Assembly: GCF_001675045.1 (NCBI RefSeq)
Contig: NZ_LYPA01000064.1
Span: forward strand, 248,001-312,000
Length of the DNA stretch: 64,000 bases
Direction: 5' to 3'
DNA from: Paenibacillus oryzae
GTDB taxonomy: Bacteria; Bacillota; Bacilli; Paenibacillales; Paenibacillaceae
Shown here: positions 9,209-17,371 of the stretch, piece by piece
Layout: each line of letters opens with the position of its first letter
How positions within the stretch are numbered: position 1 is the first letter of the stretch
The notes under the pieces: model-generated
Told to the model about the DNA's origin: nothing
Databases searched by the model: none
The model's input: the letters and a program-made list of their open reading frames with translations, nothing else
Position numbers and translations under genes: made by a program

Positions 9209-9778
9209 TTACGGATTTCTTGAAGTAATCAGCTTTTCCGAAACAACAAACCATTCGTCCGTACTGGACTGCTTCATATGAAATTTAACGGTGTATTTCC
9301 CTACCGCATCGAATTTGTAATCAAACTCCTGCGTGACAAACCAGAAATTATCCGCCTGCTTGTCTATCGTTTTGCTTTCGATTAGCTTTTCCTTGTCGGA
9401 AGGGTCCGTAATCGTTATTTTCACTGCACTGATATCGGTTGTAACATTGTCAATTTGGGCGAATACTTTTATTTTACCCTGGTAACCTTTGTCGACCATG
9501 CCAAAGGGAGAGTTCCCGTTGTACATGAACATGTGAACGTTGGGCTTGCTCAAAACCGCTTTTTTGGCATTGTTGTCCCAGTCCAGCATTGCGCCAAGCG
9601 TTACCGCCATTTGCCGGAGCGGCAAATAGGATCTTCCTTCAATCAACACCCCGCCTTCGTCAAATTCCGCTCCATTTACGATGACCTTCATCTTCTGGGA
9701 AGCGGTATTGGCAAAAATCATGCTCCCTCCCCATAACGACAGCAGCATCAACAAAATCGCTACTTTTCTGAACCTCAT
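9209..9778 (-). CDS. Secreted protein with copper amine oxidase N1-like stalk domain
   Basis: About 189 residues. A signal peptide (MRFRKVAILLMLLSLWGG then a probable cut after 'MIFA') precedes 'KVIVNGAEFDEGGVLIEGRSYLPLRQMAVTLG', cut here as IVNGAEFDEGGVLIEGRSYL plus PLRQMA, the pattern of the CuAO_N1 'stalk' domain that abounds in Paenibacillus exoproteins. The C-terminal half is a beta-sandwich-like region ('GKYTVKFHMKQSS'). It is extracellular and non-enzymatic by appearance. I chose the ATG at 9778 because GGAGGTTAG (9787-9794) precedes it; an ATG at 9796 overlaps that site. Function unknown. Confidence 0.75.
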   Translation of the reverse strand: MRFRKVAILLMLLSLWGGSMIFANTASQKMKVIVNGAEFDEGGVLIEGRSYLPLRQMAVTLGAMLDWDNNAKKAVLSKPNVHMFMYNGNSPFGMVDKGYQGKIKVFAQIDNVTTDISAVKITITDPSDKEKLIESKTIDKQADNFWFVTQEFDYKFDAVGKYTVKFHMKQSSTDEWFVVSEKLITSRNP

Positions 9779-9972
9779 TGCTGCTCTAACCTCCATCCGC
9801 CTGATCTGGATGTTAGTTTATACTCAAGCTTTATCGTAAAGTTGCGAGCTTTATTAAACTTTTTTAACCTGAATCAGAAAAAACCGAATTTGTCAAATGC
9901 TGTTGAAAGCTGCGCTTGCCTGGGAAATAATCCAGTCTATTTCCTGTTTTAATATTCCTGCATTTACGGAAA

Positions 9973-10008
9973 GGGAGATTGTCAACTCTCCCCCACTTTT
10001 GATACAGT
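9973..10008 (+). promoter_or_regulatory. Candidate promoter with overlapping inverted repeat, upstream of the MBL gene
   Basis: TTGTCA (9979-9984), an 18-base spacer and TACAGT (10003-10008) form a plausible promoter. A perfect inverted repeat GGGAGA-TTGTCAAC-TCTCCC (9973-9992) encloses the -35 box and could be an operator. Confidence 0.4.
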
Positions 10009-10039
10009 GTAGGAAAGAATGTTGGAAGGGAAGGTTTCC

Positions 10040-10768
10040 ATGAGAGTAACCATGGCGGGAACCGGCAGCGCTTTTGCCAAAAAATACGATAATAACAACG
10101 CGCTAATCCAAGCGGAGGGCCATACGCTGCTTGTTGATTGCGGTATTACGCTTCCCAAAGCGTTATATGAAATGGGACATAGCTTTGATGAGCTTGACGC
10201 TGTGCTGATCAGCCACATTCATGGCGATCATGTTGGGGGGCTGGAGGAGCTGGCCTTCCAAATGATGTTTAAATACAGCCGAAAGCCTGTCCTTTATATA
10301 GAAGAACGCTTGGTGGCGCCGCTATGGGAGCAAACGCTGCGAGGAGGGATGACGCAAGGCCCGCTTGGCAGCCTGGACGATTTTTTTGACGTTCGCCCGC
10401 TTAAGGAGGGCGTAAGCTATACGCTGTTTCCCGGCTTGACGGTGGAGCTGATTAAGACGCGGCATATCCCGGGCAAAGACAGCTTTTCGTTCCTGTTTAA
10501 CAATAAGCTGTTCTATACGGCGGATATGCGCTTTGACGCCGGGCTTCTGACAAGCCTGCTTGCGGAAGGGCGCGCGGAAACGATCCTCCATGACTGCCAG
10601 TTTGAGGCCCCGGGAGCTGTTCATGCTTGCCTGGACGAGCTGCTGACGTTGCCCCCGGACATTCAGGAGAAGGTTTGGCTGATGCATTACGGCGATGCTA
10701 TGGAGGATTACCGTGGCAAGACAGGAAAAATGAGGTTTGTAGAGCAGCGCGTGGCTTATGAATTCTGA
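10040..10768 (+). CDS. MBL-fold metallohydrolase (RNase Z/ElaC-like)
   Basis: About 242 residues with the metallo-beta-lactamase fold: 'LVDCGITLPKAL' after the first strands, the metal motif SHIHGDHVGG, a later 'TRHIPGKDSFSF' carrying a ligand His, 'LFYTADMRFD' with the bridging Asp, and C-terminal 'LMHYGD'. This resembles the short RNase Z-like/arylsulfatase-like single-domain hydrolases, which bind two metal ions in the cytoplasm. The substrate is not predictable. The start at 10040 has GAAGGGAAGG at proper spacing; the ATG at 10019 has its purine run too close. Single gene, closed by a very strong hairpin. Confidence 0.8.
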   Translation: MRVTMAGTGSAFAKKYDNNNALIQAEGHTLLVDCGITLPKALYEMGHSFDELDAVLISHIHGDHVGGLEELAFQMMFKYSRKPVLYIEERLVAPLWEQTLRGGMTQGPLGSLDDFFDVRPLKEGVSYTLFPGLTVELIKTRHIPGKDSFSFLFNNKLFYTADMRFDAGLLTSLLAEGRAETILHDCQFEAPGAVHACLDELLTLPPDIQEKVWLMHYGDAMEDYRGKTGKMRFVEQRVAYEF

Positions 10769-10810
10769 TCCATTATCGACGATTTGCTAAACCGGCAAAT
10801 GCCGGCACAG

Positions 10811-10856
10811 CAACAAAAACGCTTGAAGGCTTCTAAGCCTTCAAGCGTTTTTGTTG
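10811..10856. terminator. Strong symmetric bidirectional terminator
   Basis: A perfect 20-base-pair stem (arms CAACAAAAACGCTTGAAGGC and its complement) with a six-base loop; A-run on one side, T-run on the other. Serves the rightward MBL gene and the leftward DUF3892 gene. Confidence 0.9.
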
Positions 10857-10932
10857 TCCTGCAGCCATATAAGCTGCTGCACGTTTGATAAGTGCAGCGC
10901 GTCTATGCTGCGTCAGAGAGATAGTCTGTTGC

Positions 10933-11187
10933 TCAGAACAAGGGAAGCTGATCCAGATTGTTAGTAGGATCGCCATCCGCATCTCCCCGAATGTACAAAT
11001 CGCCATCCTTGCCTTTAAACACATTAACGCCGGCAATGACGCCGTTTTGCACCTCTTGAAGGGCAGTAGGATAATCCAGCACCCTGCCGTTGTCCGTTTT
11101 GAAGGAAATCAAGTCTCCGTCGCCGTTTTTCTGAACAGCTACAAAGGTTTCACGCTTATTCTGAACACCCTGACCATTGTTATCCAA
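10933..11187 (-). CDS. DUF3892 domain protein
   Basis: An 84-residue protein in which 'VAVQKNGDGDLISFKTDNGR', 'VLDYPTALQEVQNG', 'GVNVFKGKDGDLYIRGDADG' and 'DPTNNLDQLPLF' match the short DUF3892 family, of unknown function in spore-forming Firmicutes. I place the start at a TTG (11185-11187) because GGGAGG lies eight bases upstream. The frame continues open further upstream to 11319, but that part overlaps the next gene's 3' end and has no motif. It shares the terminator at 10811 with the MBL gene. Confidence 0.75.
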   Translation of the reverse strand: MDNNGQGVQNKRETFVAVQKNGDGDLISFKTDNGRVLDYPTALQEVQNGVIAGVNVFKGKDGDLYIRGDADGDPTNNLDQLPLF

Positions 11188-11248
11188 CTGGTAAACCTCC
11201 CGTTGAAAGCATTTTCTGCATACGAATATACTATGCCACGGGGTTGTA

Positions 11249-11620
11249 TTACTTATTCTTTCTTTTTGCGCCGCGGCCGGGAGCTGGCTTCGACCTTTTA
11301 CTTCTGGCCTGTTTTCCATTCCGCGGACTCTTGCCCATCAATCTATCGGAAATCCTCAAGGAGGACCGCAAGCTGCGTCCTCTTGCATTTACCGGAAAAC
11401 CGGTAAATTGGCTGACGACTGCCGCAAGAGGGCCGCTAATGCTACTAGTGGTATCATCACCGCTGCTTTGTTCATTTCGGGCTGCAACAACGGCCCACAG
11501 GGCAACCGCATCCGCGATAACAACCAAAATGGCGGCCAGCAATGCCAAATCATCGGCAGTTAATTCGTTTGGAGTTTCTTCGCTCTCCTGTTTTCTCGGC
11601 ATCCCCCATTCCCCGCCCAT
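11249..11620 (-). CDS. Small single-pass membrane protein with basic tail, unknown function
   Basis: Up to 123 residues. An acidic N terminus (PRKQESEETPNELTADDL) leads into one hydrophobic helix (LALLAAILVVIADAVALWAV) and a strongly basic C terminus (SKRSKPAPGRGAKRKNK). I do not recognise a family. The ATG at 11602 (MPRKQ) is a possible alternative start behind GGGGAATGGGGG. It lies 61 bases upstream of the DUF3892 start and points the same way, so the two may be cotranscribed. Confidence 0.55.
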   Translation of the reverse strand: MGGEWGMPRKQESEETPNELTADDLALLAAILVVIADAVALWAVVAARNEQSSGDDTTSSISGPLAAVVSQFTGFPVNARGRSLRSSLRISDRLMGKSPRNGKQARSKRSKPAPGRGAKRKNK

Positions 11621-11688
11621 CCAACTGGTATGATAGCAGTCTATTCAATCCAGCCGGGATGGTTTGGGCGAATAGGCAAGAACAGGTA

Positions 11689-13134
11689 TCAATGAGGTAG
11701 AAAACGCCGAATTAACTCCTTTTGCAGCTCCCATACTTTGACGCTGAGATCAACGGGGTATTTCTCCGGATTCAGCTTGCGTAAATATTCAGGCCAAAAT
11801 AGCGCAAGCTGCGTTTGATGATACTCCCGTATGTCCTCCAGATCAGGCAGCGCGGCAACTAGCTCCCCGTTCTGGAACACAGGCTCCAGCATGGGAATCG
11901 CCTCGTAGTCATCTACATATTTGTGAAGGTAGGGGTGCTGGGGATCAAACAGCTTGATCGCCTCTCCCTTCGCCACATCCGTTTCATCGCTTAGCGCAAT
12001 ATAGTCCGCCTCCGCCTTGCCTGTGGTTCGATCCACGATCCGGTAAACGTTTTTGACGCCTGGAATGGTTACCTTCTCGGGGTTGCCGGATATTTTGATA
12101 ACCGGCTGCCATTCGCCTTCTTCTTCCTTGGCTGTAAGCTTGTAGACGCCGCCCAGCGCAGGATTGTCCGCTGCCGTTATAAGCTGCGTTCCAACGCCCC
12201 AGGAATCAATTGCGGCGCCTTGCGCCTTCAGGTTGAGCATTATGTTTTCGTCCAGGTCATTGGAAGCTACGATTTGAACATATTCCAGTCCCGCCCGATC
12301 CAGCATGGCCCGTGCCTTCTTGGAGAGATATGCAAGGTCGCCGCTGTCCAGGCGGATGCCGCGCATTCTTTTGCCCCTGCTCTCCAGCTCCTTGGCTATC
12401 CTGATCGCGCCCGGCACGCCGCTTTTGAGCGTATCATAGGTGTCAACCAGCAAGGTTACGCCATCCGGCAGGCTGTCGGCATAACGCTGGAACGCCTCGT
12501 CCTCGCTGGCATGGAATTGGACCCATGCATGAGCGTGGGTGCCCTTGACCGGGATGCCGAACAGCATGCCCGCTCTCATGTTGGACGTCGCATGGAAGCC
12601 GGAGATGTAGGCTGCCCGCGCCCCCCACATGGCCGCATCCGCCTCCTGGGCGCGCCGGGTCCCAAATTCCATCAAGGTATCCTCCGGGGCGACGCCTTTG
12701 ATTCGGGCTGCTTTTGTCGCGATCAGCGTCTGGTAATTAACGAAGTTAAGAATGGCCGTTTCGATCAATTGCGCTTCAAAAATAGTGCCCTCCACCCTGA
12801 TGAGTGGTTCGTTTGCAAAAACAAGCGCGCCTTCTCTCACGGCAAACAAATGCCCGCTAAAGCGAAACTGGCGAAGCTCCTCCAAAAATGCCGGCTCGTA
12901 ATTTTCTTCTTGCTCCGCCAAAAAACGAAGCTCCTCCTCGCCAAAAGAAAGACCTTCAATATAACGCACCACCCGCTCCAATCCGGCAAATACGGCAAAA
13001 CCGTTGCCAAAGGGCAGCTTGCGGAAATACATATCGAACACAACACGGCGATGCATCGTACCTTGCTTCCAGTGAGCGTACATCATATTAATCTGATATT
13101 TGTCCGTATGCAGCGTCAAATTGTTATAGCTCAT
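11689..13134 (-). CDS. pncB: Nicotinate phosphoribosyltransferase
   Basis: A 481-residue protein of the NAPRTase family. Visible motifs are the N-terminal 'LHTDKYQINMMYAHWKQG', 'FDMYFRKLPFGNGFAVFAGL', 'TLMEFGTRRAQEADAAMWGA', 'GTHAHAWVQ', and 'IRLDSGDLAYLSKKAR' with the conserved RxDSGD phosphoribosyl-pyrophosphate site. It joins nicotinate with PRPP, using ATP, to form nicotinate mononucleotide in NAD salvage. The start overlaps the end of the upstream nicotinamidase gene by 11 bases, so translation is probably coupled and the two enzymes act in sequence. Confidence 0.92.
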   Translation of the reverse strand: MSYNNLTLHTDKYQINMMYAHWKQGTMHRRVVFDMYFRKLPFGNGFAVFAGLERVVRYIEGLSFGEEELRFLAEQEENYEPAFLEELRQFRFSGHLFAVREGALVFANEPLIRVEGTIFEAQLIETAILNFVNYQTLIATKAARIKGVAPEDTLMEFGTRRAQEADAAMWGARAAYISGFHATSNMRAGMLFGIPVKGTHAHAWVQFHASEDEAFQRYADSLPDGVTLLVDTYDTLKSGVPGAIRIAKELESRGKRMRGIRLDSGDLAYLSKKARAMLDRAGLEYVQIVASNDLDENIMLNLKAQGAAIDSWGVGTQLITAADNPALGGVYKLTAKEEEGEWQPVIKISGNPEKVTIPGVKNVYRIVDRTTGKAEADYIALSDETDVAKGEAIKLFDPQHPYLHKYVDDYEAIPMLEPVFQNGELVAALPDLEDIREYHQTQLALFWPEYLRKLNPEKYPVDLSVKVWELQKELIRRFLPH

Positions 13135-13684
13135 CGTCAGCCCTCCCGTTCCTCAATACCTCCGCCCCCAGACATCCCCGAAAATGGCCTAAAGCCCATT
13201 CATGCCCGGCAGGATTAAAGCTGGCAACCGCATCCTCGTGAACCTTGACAACAAAGCCTTTGTTATAAGCATCTACGGCTGTATGGAGCACGCAAATATC
13301 GGTGCAGACGCCTATCAGATGAAGTTCCGTTATCCCTCTTGCGCGCAGCCGCAATTCAAGATCGGTGCCGCAAAAAGCGCTATAACGTGTTTTGTCCATC
13401 CAATAGATGGTATCCTTGTGTTGCTTGTAAACCTCGCTTAGTTTTCCGTAAAGCTCCCTGCCCTCTGTGCCCCTAATATTATGGGGGGGAAACAAGGCTG
13501 TTTCGGGATGATAACGATCGTCCGCTTCATGCAGGTCTACTGCCATCACAACCTCGTCGCCCGCTTCGGCAAACTGTTTCGTCAATTGGCAAATCCGGTC
13601 TTCAATAGCAATGGCCGGATCGCCGCAAGACAATTTCCCCACAACAAAATCAACGGTGTAATCAATGACGATTAATGCTTTCAT
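13124..13684 (-). CDS. pncA: Nicotinamidase / isochorismatase-family cysteine hydrolase
   Basis: A 186-residue protein of the isochorismatase fold. The triad residues are visible: Asp8 in 'ALIVIDYTVDF', Lys98 in 'MDKTRYSAF' and nucleophile Cys131 in 'GVCTDICVLHTAVDAYNKGF'. It should hydrolyse nicotinamide to nicotinate and ammonia in the cytoplasm, providing the substrate for PncB encoded immediately downstream with an 11-base overlap. That context supports nicotinamidase over isochorismatase. A possible operator for the neighbouring NrtR-like regulator lies 34 bases upstream of the start. Confidence 0.88.
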   Translation of the reverse strand: MKALIVIDYTVDFVVGKLSCGDPAIAIEDRICQLTKQFAEAGDEVVMAVDLHEADDRYHPETALFPPHNIRGTEGRELYGKLSEVYKQHKDTIYWMDKTRYSAFCGTDLELRLRARGITELHLIGVCTDICVLHTAVDAYNKGFVVKVHEDAVASFNPAGHEWALGHFRGCLGAEVLRNGRADDEL

Positions 13685-13717
13685 TGTAATCCCTCCATCA
13701 AAAAGTTATTTTAATAG

Positions 13718-13733
13718 TATTATTGGGACAATA
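13718..13733. promoter_or_regulatory. Candidate NrtR-type operator upstream of pncA
   Basis: TATTATTGGGACAATA is an imperfect palindrome between the pncA start and the Nudix regulator gene. A related sequence (TATCATTATGACACAATA) lies upstream of the regulator at 14768. Shared sequence plus gene context suggest an operator; binding is not shown. Confidence 0.35.
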
Positions 13734-13893
13734 TCAGAATTTCAAAAAAACAGGCAGAAGCCGCTTCACTCTCAGCTCTATACGCCTAAATGTTAGAAAC
13801 AAGCATCCGGCGCTATACCTGAAATTTTGGGATTAGCTTATATGACTTCTGCATCAGCCGGCCGCCGTCAGCGTTGCTTCATGCAGGCGCGGA

Positions 13894-14670
13894 TCATGTA
13901 TAGATAGACAACAGCGGAGGCATATGCTCCGTAAATCGGTATAGCTGGGCTGCCCGCTGTGAATACCGGTTGGACAGCTTCTTTTCTCCTTTATGATCCA
14001 ATACCTCTTCAATTATGCCCTTCCGGCTTTGCGTCGATGTGATTTTGCGAATAAAATTACGCTCCTGAAATTCTGGCACAACGGTTTGGATCACCTGGTA
14101 TAGCTCGCTGATCGTAAATTCCTCGGGAAGGAATTCTTTAGCAATTGTAGTGGTCAGCATTTTTTGCTGTACCCTATGGAAGGCGTCGCTCAAAATTTCC
14201 CGGTGATCAAACGCAAGCTCCATGTTCAACGCTTCGTGGTATGGAAAAAGTCTGACATCCGCCGCATCGTCGCTGGCCGATCTTCCCGCAAGCAGCTTTT
14301 CGTTAACGAGAGCAAAAAAAGCATGAGAGATCATCCAGCCGCGAGGGTCTCTCCCGGGTGTGCTGTACACGCCGAAATATTCCATATGGATACGGTCGAC
14401 GCCCGTTTCCTCCTGAAGCTCCCGCTTGGCGCAATCGTACATGCTTTCATCTTCCCCGCAGAAGCCGCCCGGCAGCGCCCAGGCTCCGGCAAACGGCCAT
14501 CGCTTCCGCTGAATAAGCATGACTTGCAGCTCGCGGTCCGGCAGCGCCTTTTTCCCGGCGGCCTTTTCCTTTGTTTCAATCGTAAAAATAACAATATCGC
14601 TTGGAGCCCCATCCGGCGTCCGATAATTGCTGGGAGAATATGTGGTCTGATTTTCGATCAAGACGGTCAA
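13894..14670 (-). CDS. NrtR-like Nudix-domain transcriptional regulator of NAD metabolism
   Basis: A 258-residue protein. Residues about 50-160 form a Nudix domain with an intact Nudix box (GFCGEDESMYDCAKRELQEE followed by TGV). The C-terminal part ('EEFTISELYQVIQTVVPEFQ', 'RNFIRKITSTQSRKGIIEEV') matches the winged-helix domain of NrtR regulators. In that family the Nudix domain senses ADP-ribose and the protein represses NAD-synthesis genes. The adjacent pncA-pncB pair fits this role well. A plain ADP-ribose pyrophosphatase is the alternative, made less likely by the C-terminal domain. The gap of about 210 bases to pncA shows no terminator. Confidence 0.78.
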   Translation of the reverse strand: MTVLIENQTTYSPSNYRTPDGAPSDIVIFTIETKEKAAGKKALPDRELQVMLIQRKRWPFAGAWALPGGFCGEDESMYDCAKRELQEETGVDRIHMEYFGVYSTPGRDPRGWMISHAFFALVNEKLLAGRSASDDAADVRLFPYHEALNMELAFDHREILSDAFHRVQQKMLTTTIAKEFLPEEFTISELYQVIQTVVPEFQERNFIRKITSTQSRKGIIEEVLDHKGEKKLSNRYSQRAAQLYRFTEHMPPLLSIYT

Positions 14671-15038
14671 CTCCTTCAGTCGTGTTTTTCCGCTGTCAGC
14701 TTACTTTCAGTAGCGGGAAAACCATCTCGTTATGCTAGTGAATCCAATGTTATTAACTTTTTGATAATATCATTATGACACAATAAAATGATTTGTCAAC
14801 TGCTGGATGTCCATTTTTATTTATTATACAGGATTTTCTGATATCCTTACATGTGCACTTTGAAGGAAGTGTCCCTCTTGCAAATATCTGATAGTAACTA
14901 TTTGTATAGATTATTTTTTTACGGATAAAGCCGCATCCATCTTGGCTGCCGTTGCATCGCGCGAACGCTGCATTCGTTGTTAAGTATAAGGCTCGAGTAT
15001 ATGAGAAATTTTATTAAGTTGTAAAGAAGCTATAAAGA
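14671..15038. other. Intergenic region with candidate operator upstream of the NrtR-like gene
   Basis: Low-GC interval with no convincing gene. It holds the palindrome-like TATCATTATGACACAATA at 14768-14785, related to the element near pncA, within the likely promoter area of the leftward regulator gene. The right half leads into a truncated CapA remnant and shows no recognisable N-terminal CapA sequence. Confidence 0.4.
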
Positions 15039-15338
15039 ATGGTTTATTTGGTCAGGTGTTCGATGGGGAATTTTATATCGAACGAGAGAAGAGAAACACT
15101 CGACAGCCGCAATGAGTTAACGGAGGATGGCATAATCGTTACTATCAATATTCGCAAAAACAACAAGACGAATGAAACTGTAATTCAGCAGATAGAATAC
15201 ATTCCCACATGGGTCTATCGTGATAAGGTAGAAGGACAATCCCGATATACTTACCGCATTCTTCCCGTAGACGCTTTTCTTGATAGCGGTGATCTGTCTG
15301 AGGTGTTTAAATCTACGGCGTGTAGACACACCCGATAG
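15039..15338 (+). pseudogene. Truncated CapA/PgsA-like metallophosphatase remnant
   Basis: The 99-residue frame is only the C-terminal third of a CapA-family protein: 'SMGNFISNERRETLDSR', 'DGIIVTINIRKN', 'YIPTWVYRD' and 'YRILPVDAFL' match the conserved end of poly-gamma-glutamate capsule-type CapA proteins. The catalytic N-terminal metallophosphatase part is missing, and nothing similar is visible in the 150 bases upstream. No Shine-Dalgarno sequence precedes the first ATG. I read it as a decayed gene. It ends 15 bases before the amidase gene, so an intact ancestor was probably in one operon with it. Confidence 0.6.
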
Positions 15339-15353
15339 ACGGAGGTTCGAGCC

Positions 15354-16073
15354 ATGAGAGGTATGAAAAGGCGATTGCCGCGCCGAAAAATAATCGTATT
15401 GCTAAGTCTTCCACTCATGATCGGCTTGCTCTGGTCTCTCAAATCGCCATTAGCACCGGACAAGCTGTTGTATAGCGCACGGCAGATGTTTGATGATGAA
15501 TCAGCTAAACCCGCTCCAATCTTCGGTTCTGCTCCCTTTGTCATCGTTCTTGATGCAGGTCATGGCGGACATGACCCTGGCGCAGACGGCGCAAGCGGCC
15601 AGTATGAAAAGGATTTTACGCAAGCGATCACGCAGAAGGTTTATCAGCTGCTTTTAAAAGAATCGGCTTTCATACCATATATGACACGAACAGAGCATAC
15701 GTCTATTGAGTTGGAGGATCGTGCCGCTTTTGCTAATTCGCAGCGAGCGGATGCCTTTTTATCCATTCATGGCAATACGTTCCCAGAAGAGCCAACCGTC
15801 TCAGGCACAGAAATCTATTACTACAAACCGGACAGTGTTGCGTTTGCCCAGACCTTGCAGAGGGCGGTTGTGAAGGCAAGCGGCTTTAAAGATAGGGGCA
15901 TCAAAAAAGAGGAATGGCGGGTGCTCCGCCTTAGTGAAGTTCCCGCGGCATTGCTGGAGGTCGGCTTCTTGACCAATGCCCGGGAGGAGTCCTATTTACT
16001 TGGAGAAAAGGGACAGAATACAATTGCTCAAGGTATTGTTGCTGGGTTGAGAAATTATTTAGACATCAGATAA
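15354..16073 (+). CDS. N-acetylmuramoyl-L-alanine amidase (Amidase_3)
   Basis: A 239-residue protein with an N-terminal membrane anchor or signal segment (residues about 13-28) and a zinc amidase domain: 'IVLDAGHGGHDPGADGASGQ' with ligand His, 'YEKDFT' with ligand Glu, 'FLSIHGNTFPE' with the third ligand, and 'PAALLEVGFLTNAREESYL' with the catalytic Glu. It cleaves the bond between muramic acid and the stem peptide outside the membrane. Only the catalytic domain is present, without cell-wall repeats, as in CwlD-like proteins. GGAGG lies eight bases before the ATG at 15354. Confidence 0.87.
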   Translation: MRGMKRRLPRRKIIVLLSLPLMIGLLWSLKSPLAPDKLLYSARQMFDDESAKPAPIFGSAPFVIVLDAGHGGHDPGADGASGQYEKDFTQAITQKVYQLLLKESAFIPYMTRTEHTSIELEDRAAFANSQRADAFLSIHGNTFPEEPTVSGTEIYYYKPDSVAFAQTLQRAVVKASGFKDRGIKKEEWRVLRLSEVPAALLEVGFLTNAREESYLLGEKGQNTIAQGIVAGLRNYLDIR

Positions 16074-16266
16074 AGGAATCCACCCAGCAATAACAAAAAA
16101 TAATGATAAAAAAACATTGTCACCTATTTAGCGTGATAAAAAAAGTTTAGCGATGCTTGCAAAAGCAGCAGGTTAAGGAATATTTTTATTTGCATCTTTC
16201 CGACACAAAAACAATATATAACATCATTTTCTATTATGATTTTTCAAATAGAGGGTATCATTCATT

Positions 16267-16294
16267 AAAAAGAGCCACCCTATTGGATGACCCT
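16267..16294 (-). terminator. Probable terminator of the frameshifted secreted-protein gene
   Basis: On the minus strand AGGGTCATCC-AATA-GGGTGGCTCT pairs with two G-U wobbles and is followed by a T-run. It lies about 25 bases beyond the stop at 16317. Confidence 0.5.
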
Positions 16295-16316
16295 TGATTA
16301 ATCTATTATTTACCTA

Positions 16317-16771
16317 TTACAACTCTACTATAGTAAAAATATACTGGGCTGTATTTGAATGATCCGAACTCGTTTGTCCTCTCACTTGAAAGTAATATGT
16401 GTGAGTAAGTGTTGATCCGAGAGTGTCGAGCGTCATATAATCAAGTCCACCCTGACCAGTATCCGCCCCCGAGGCAAATGGGTAGAGCCACCCACCAGAT
16501 TCAACTGCAGCATGAAAATCATAATTCAATCCAGCTGGCGATTGTAGTGTTATTCTATATATTCCTGGTTTTGTTACTGTGAAAGAGTACCAATCCACAT
16601 CAACAGCCGAATTAATTGTTGTTGAAACCCCATTTATTGGGCCATTCAACGAATGTACGGTTTGGTATGTGTCGGCCCAGCCGTCATAGGCATATACAGA
16701 ACTGGCACCAAACAATACATGACGGACATAACTGCACTTATGACAAGCTTTTTACTAAATCTCTTGATCAT
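16317..16771 (-). pseudogene. Frameshifted secreted PPC-like beta-sandwich protein
   Basis: The mature part reads 'DVDWYSFTVTKPGIYRITLQ' and ends 'YYFQVRGQTSSDHSNTAQYI', typical of pre-peptidase C-terminal-like beta-sandwiches of exported proteins. Its frame only opens at a TTG near 16715. A good AAGGAGTG (16780-16787) lies before an ATG at 16771 that encodes a signal-peptide start 'MIKRFSKKLVISAVMSVM' in another frame. Joining the two by one extra T near 16717 gives a complete signal peptide ending 'LFGASSVYA', a canonical cleavage site. So the gene carries a one-base frameshift, or the sequence has an error there. The gene at 36601 looks like a related, intact protein. Confidence 0.6.
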
Positions 16772-16989
16772 GTATGCTTCACTCCTTGACATGTTTAGAT
16801 GCCGGACATATATTTTAATCCAAATTTACCATATATTGCTTTGATTACTAATGGGGCTAAATAACCGTAATTTGTCGTTTTAGGAGCGATATTGTCGAAT
16901 GAGCGTAATATTCTGTTTATCTATTGATTAGGCATCTTCATTCGTCCCCAAGACACTTTTTTTAGGTTTTTACAAAGCCCATATAAAAC

Positions 16990-17016
16990 AAAAGAAGCCT
17001 TGTGTACCAAGGCTTC
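16990..17016 (-). terminator. Terminator of tRNA-Val
   Basis: AAGCCTTG-GTACA-CAAGGCTT stem on the minus strand followed by CTTTTGTTTT, directly downstream of the tRNA. Confidence 0.75.
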
Positions 17017-17023
17017 CCAGGTA

Positions 17024-17096
17024 TGATCTGTAGTGGGCTCGAACCACTGACCCCCACCCTGTCAAGATGGTGCTCTCCCAGCTGAGCTAACAGATC
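17024..17096 (-). tRNA. tRNA-Val (GAC)
   Basis: A complete cloverleaf of 73 bases including the discriminator A: acceptor GATCTGT/ACAGATC, D-arm TTAGCTCAGCTGGGAGAGCA, anticodon stem CCATC/GGTGG around loop TTGACAG (anticodon GAC), and T-arm with GGTTCGAGCC. CCA is not encoded. It is a lone tRNA with its own promoter and terminator, at the edge of a low-GC accessory stretch. Confidence 0.9.
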
Positions 17097-17120
17097 ATGT
17101 ATTAAGTTTCGACAAGAAAT

Positions 17121-17149
17121 AATATACCAAATGAATACAGACTCGTCAA
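17121..17149 (-). promoter_or_regulatory. Sigma-A promoter of tRNA-Val
   Basis: TTGACG (17144-17149), a 17-base spacer and TATATT (17121-17126), about 25 bases before the tRNA 5' end. Confidence 0.75.
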
Positions 17150-17289
17150 CCGTTTTACTAAAATTCTTGTTTTTTGATTTGTTGGACTAAAAAATGGAAC
17201 TTAGAAACTTCGCCCAATATGGTTATAGAAATTTTCAATCGTTTTTAATGTGCGAACCTTCACTTTGTTGATCACATACTCAAATGACC

Positions 17290-17325
17290 CACAAGAAGGT
17301 CACTTTTCCAAAGTAACCTTCTTAT
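17290..17325. other. Imperfect hairpin in the 17.1-17.67 kb interval
   Basis: AAGAAGGTCACTTT and AAAGTAACCTTCTT pair with one mismatch around a three-base loop. No T-run follows on either strand, so terminator function is doubtful. The rest of 17150-17370 shows no gene. Confidence 0.3.
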
Positions 17326-17371
17326 AGATCACAGTTCACCTTTTAATTAGCGTACTTCTTCTATAAACTTG

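Noticed and set aside
12220-13218. 332-codon rightward frame
   Set aside because: It lies antisense to pncB and pncA and has no recognisable protein features.
17290-17325. Terminator for the S1 protease
   Set aside because: The hairpin is about 350 bases from the stop codon and has no T-run on either strand.
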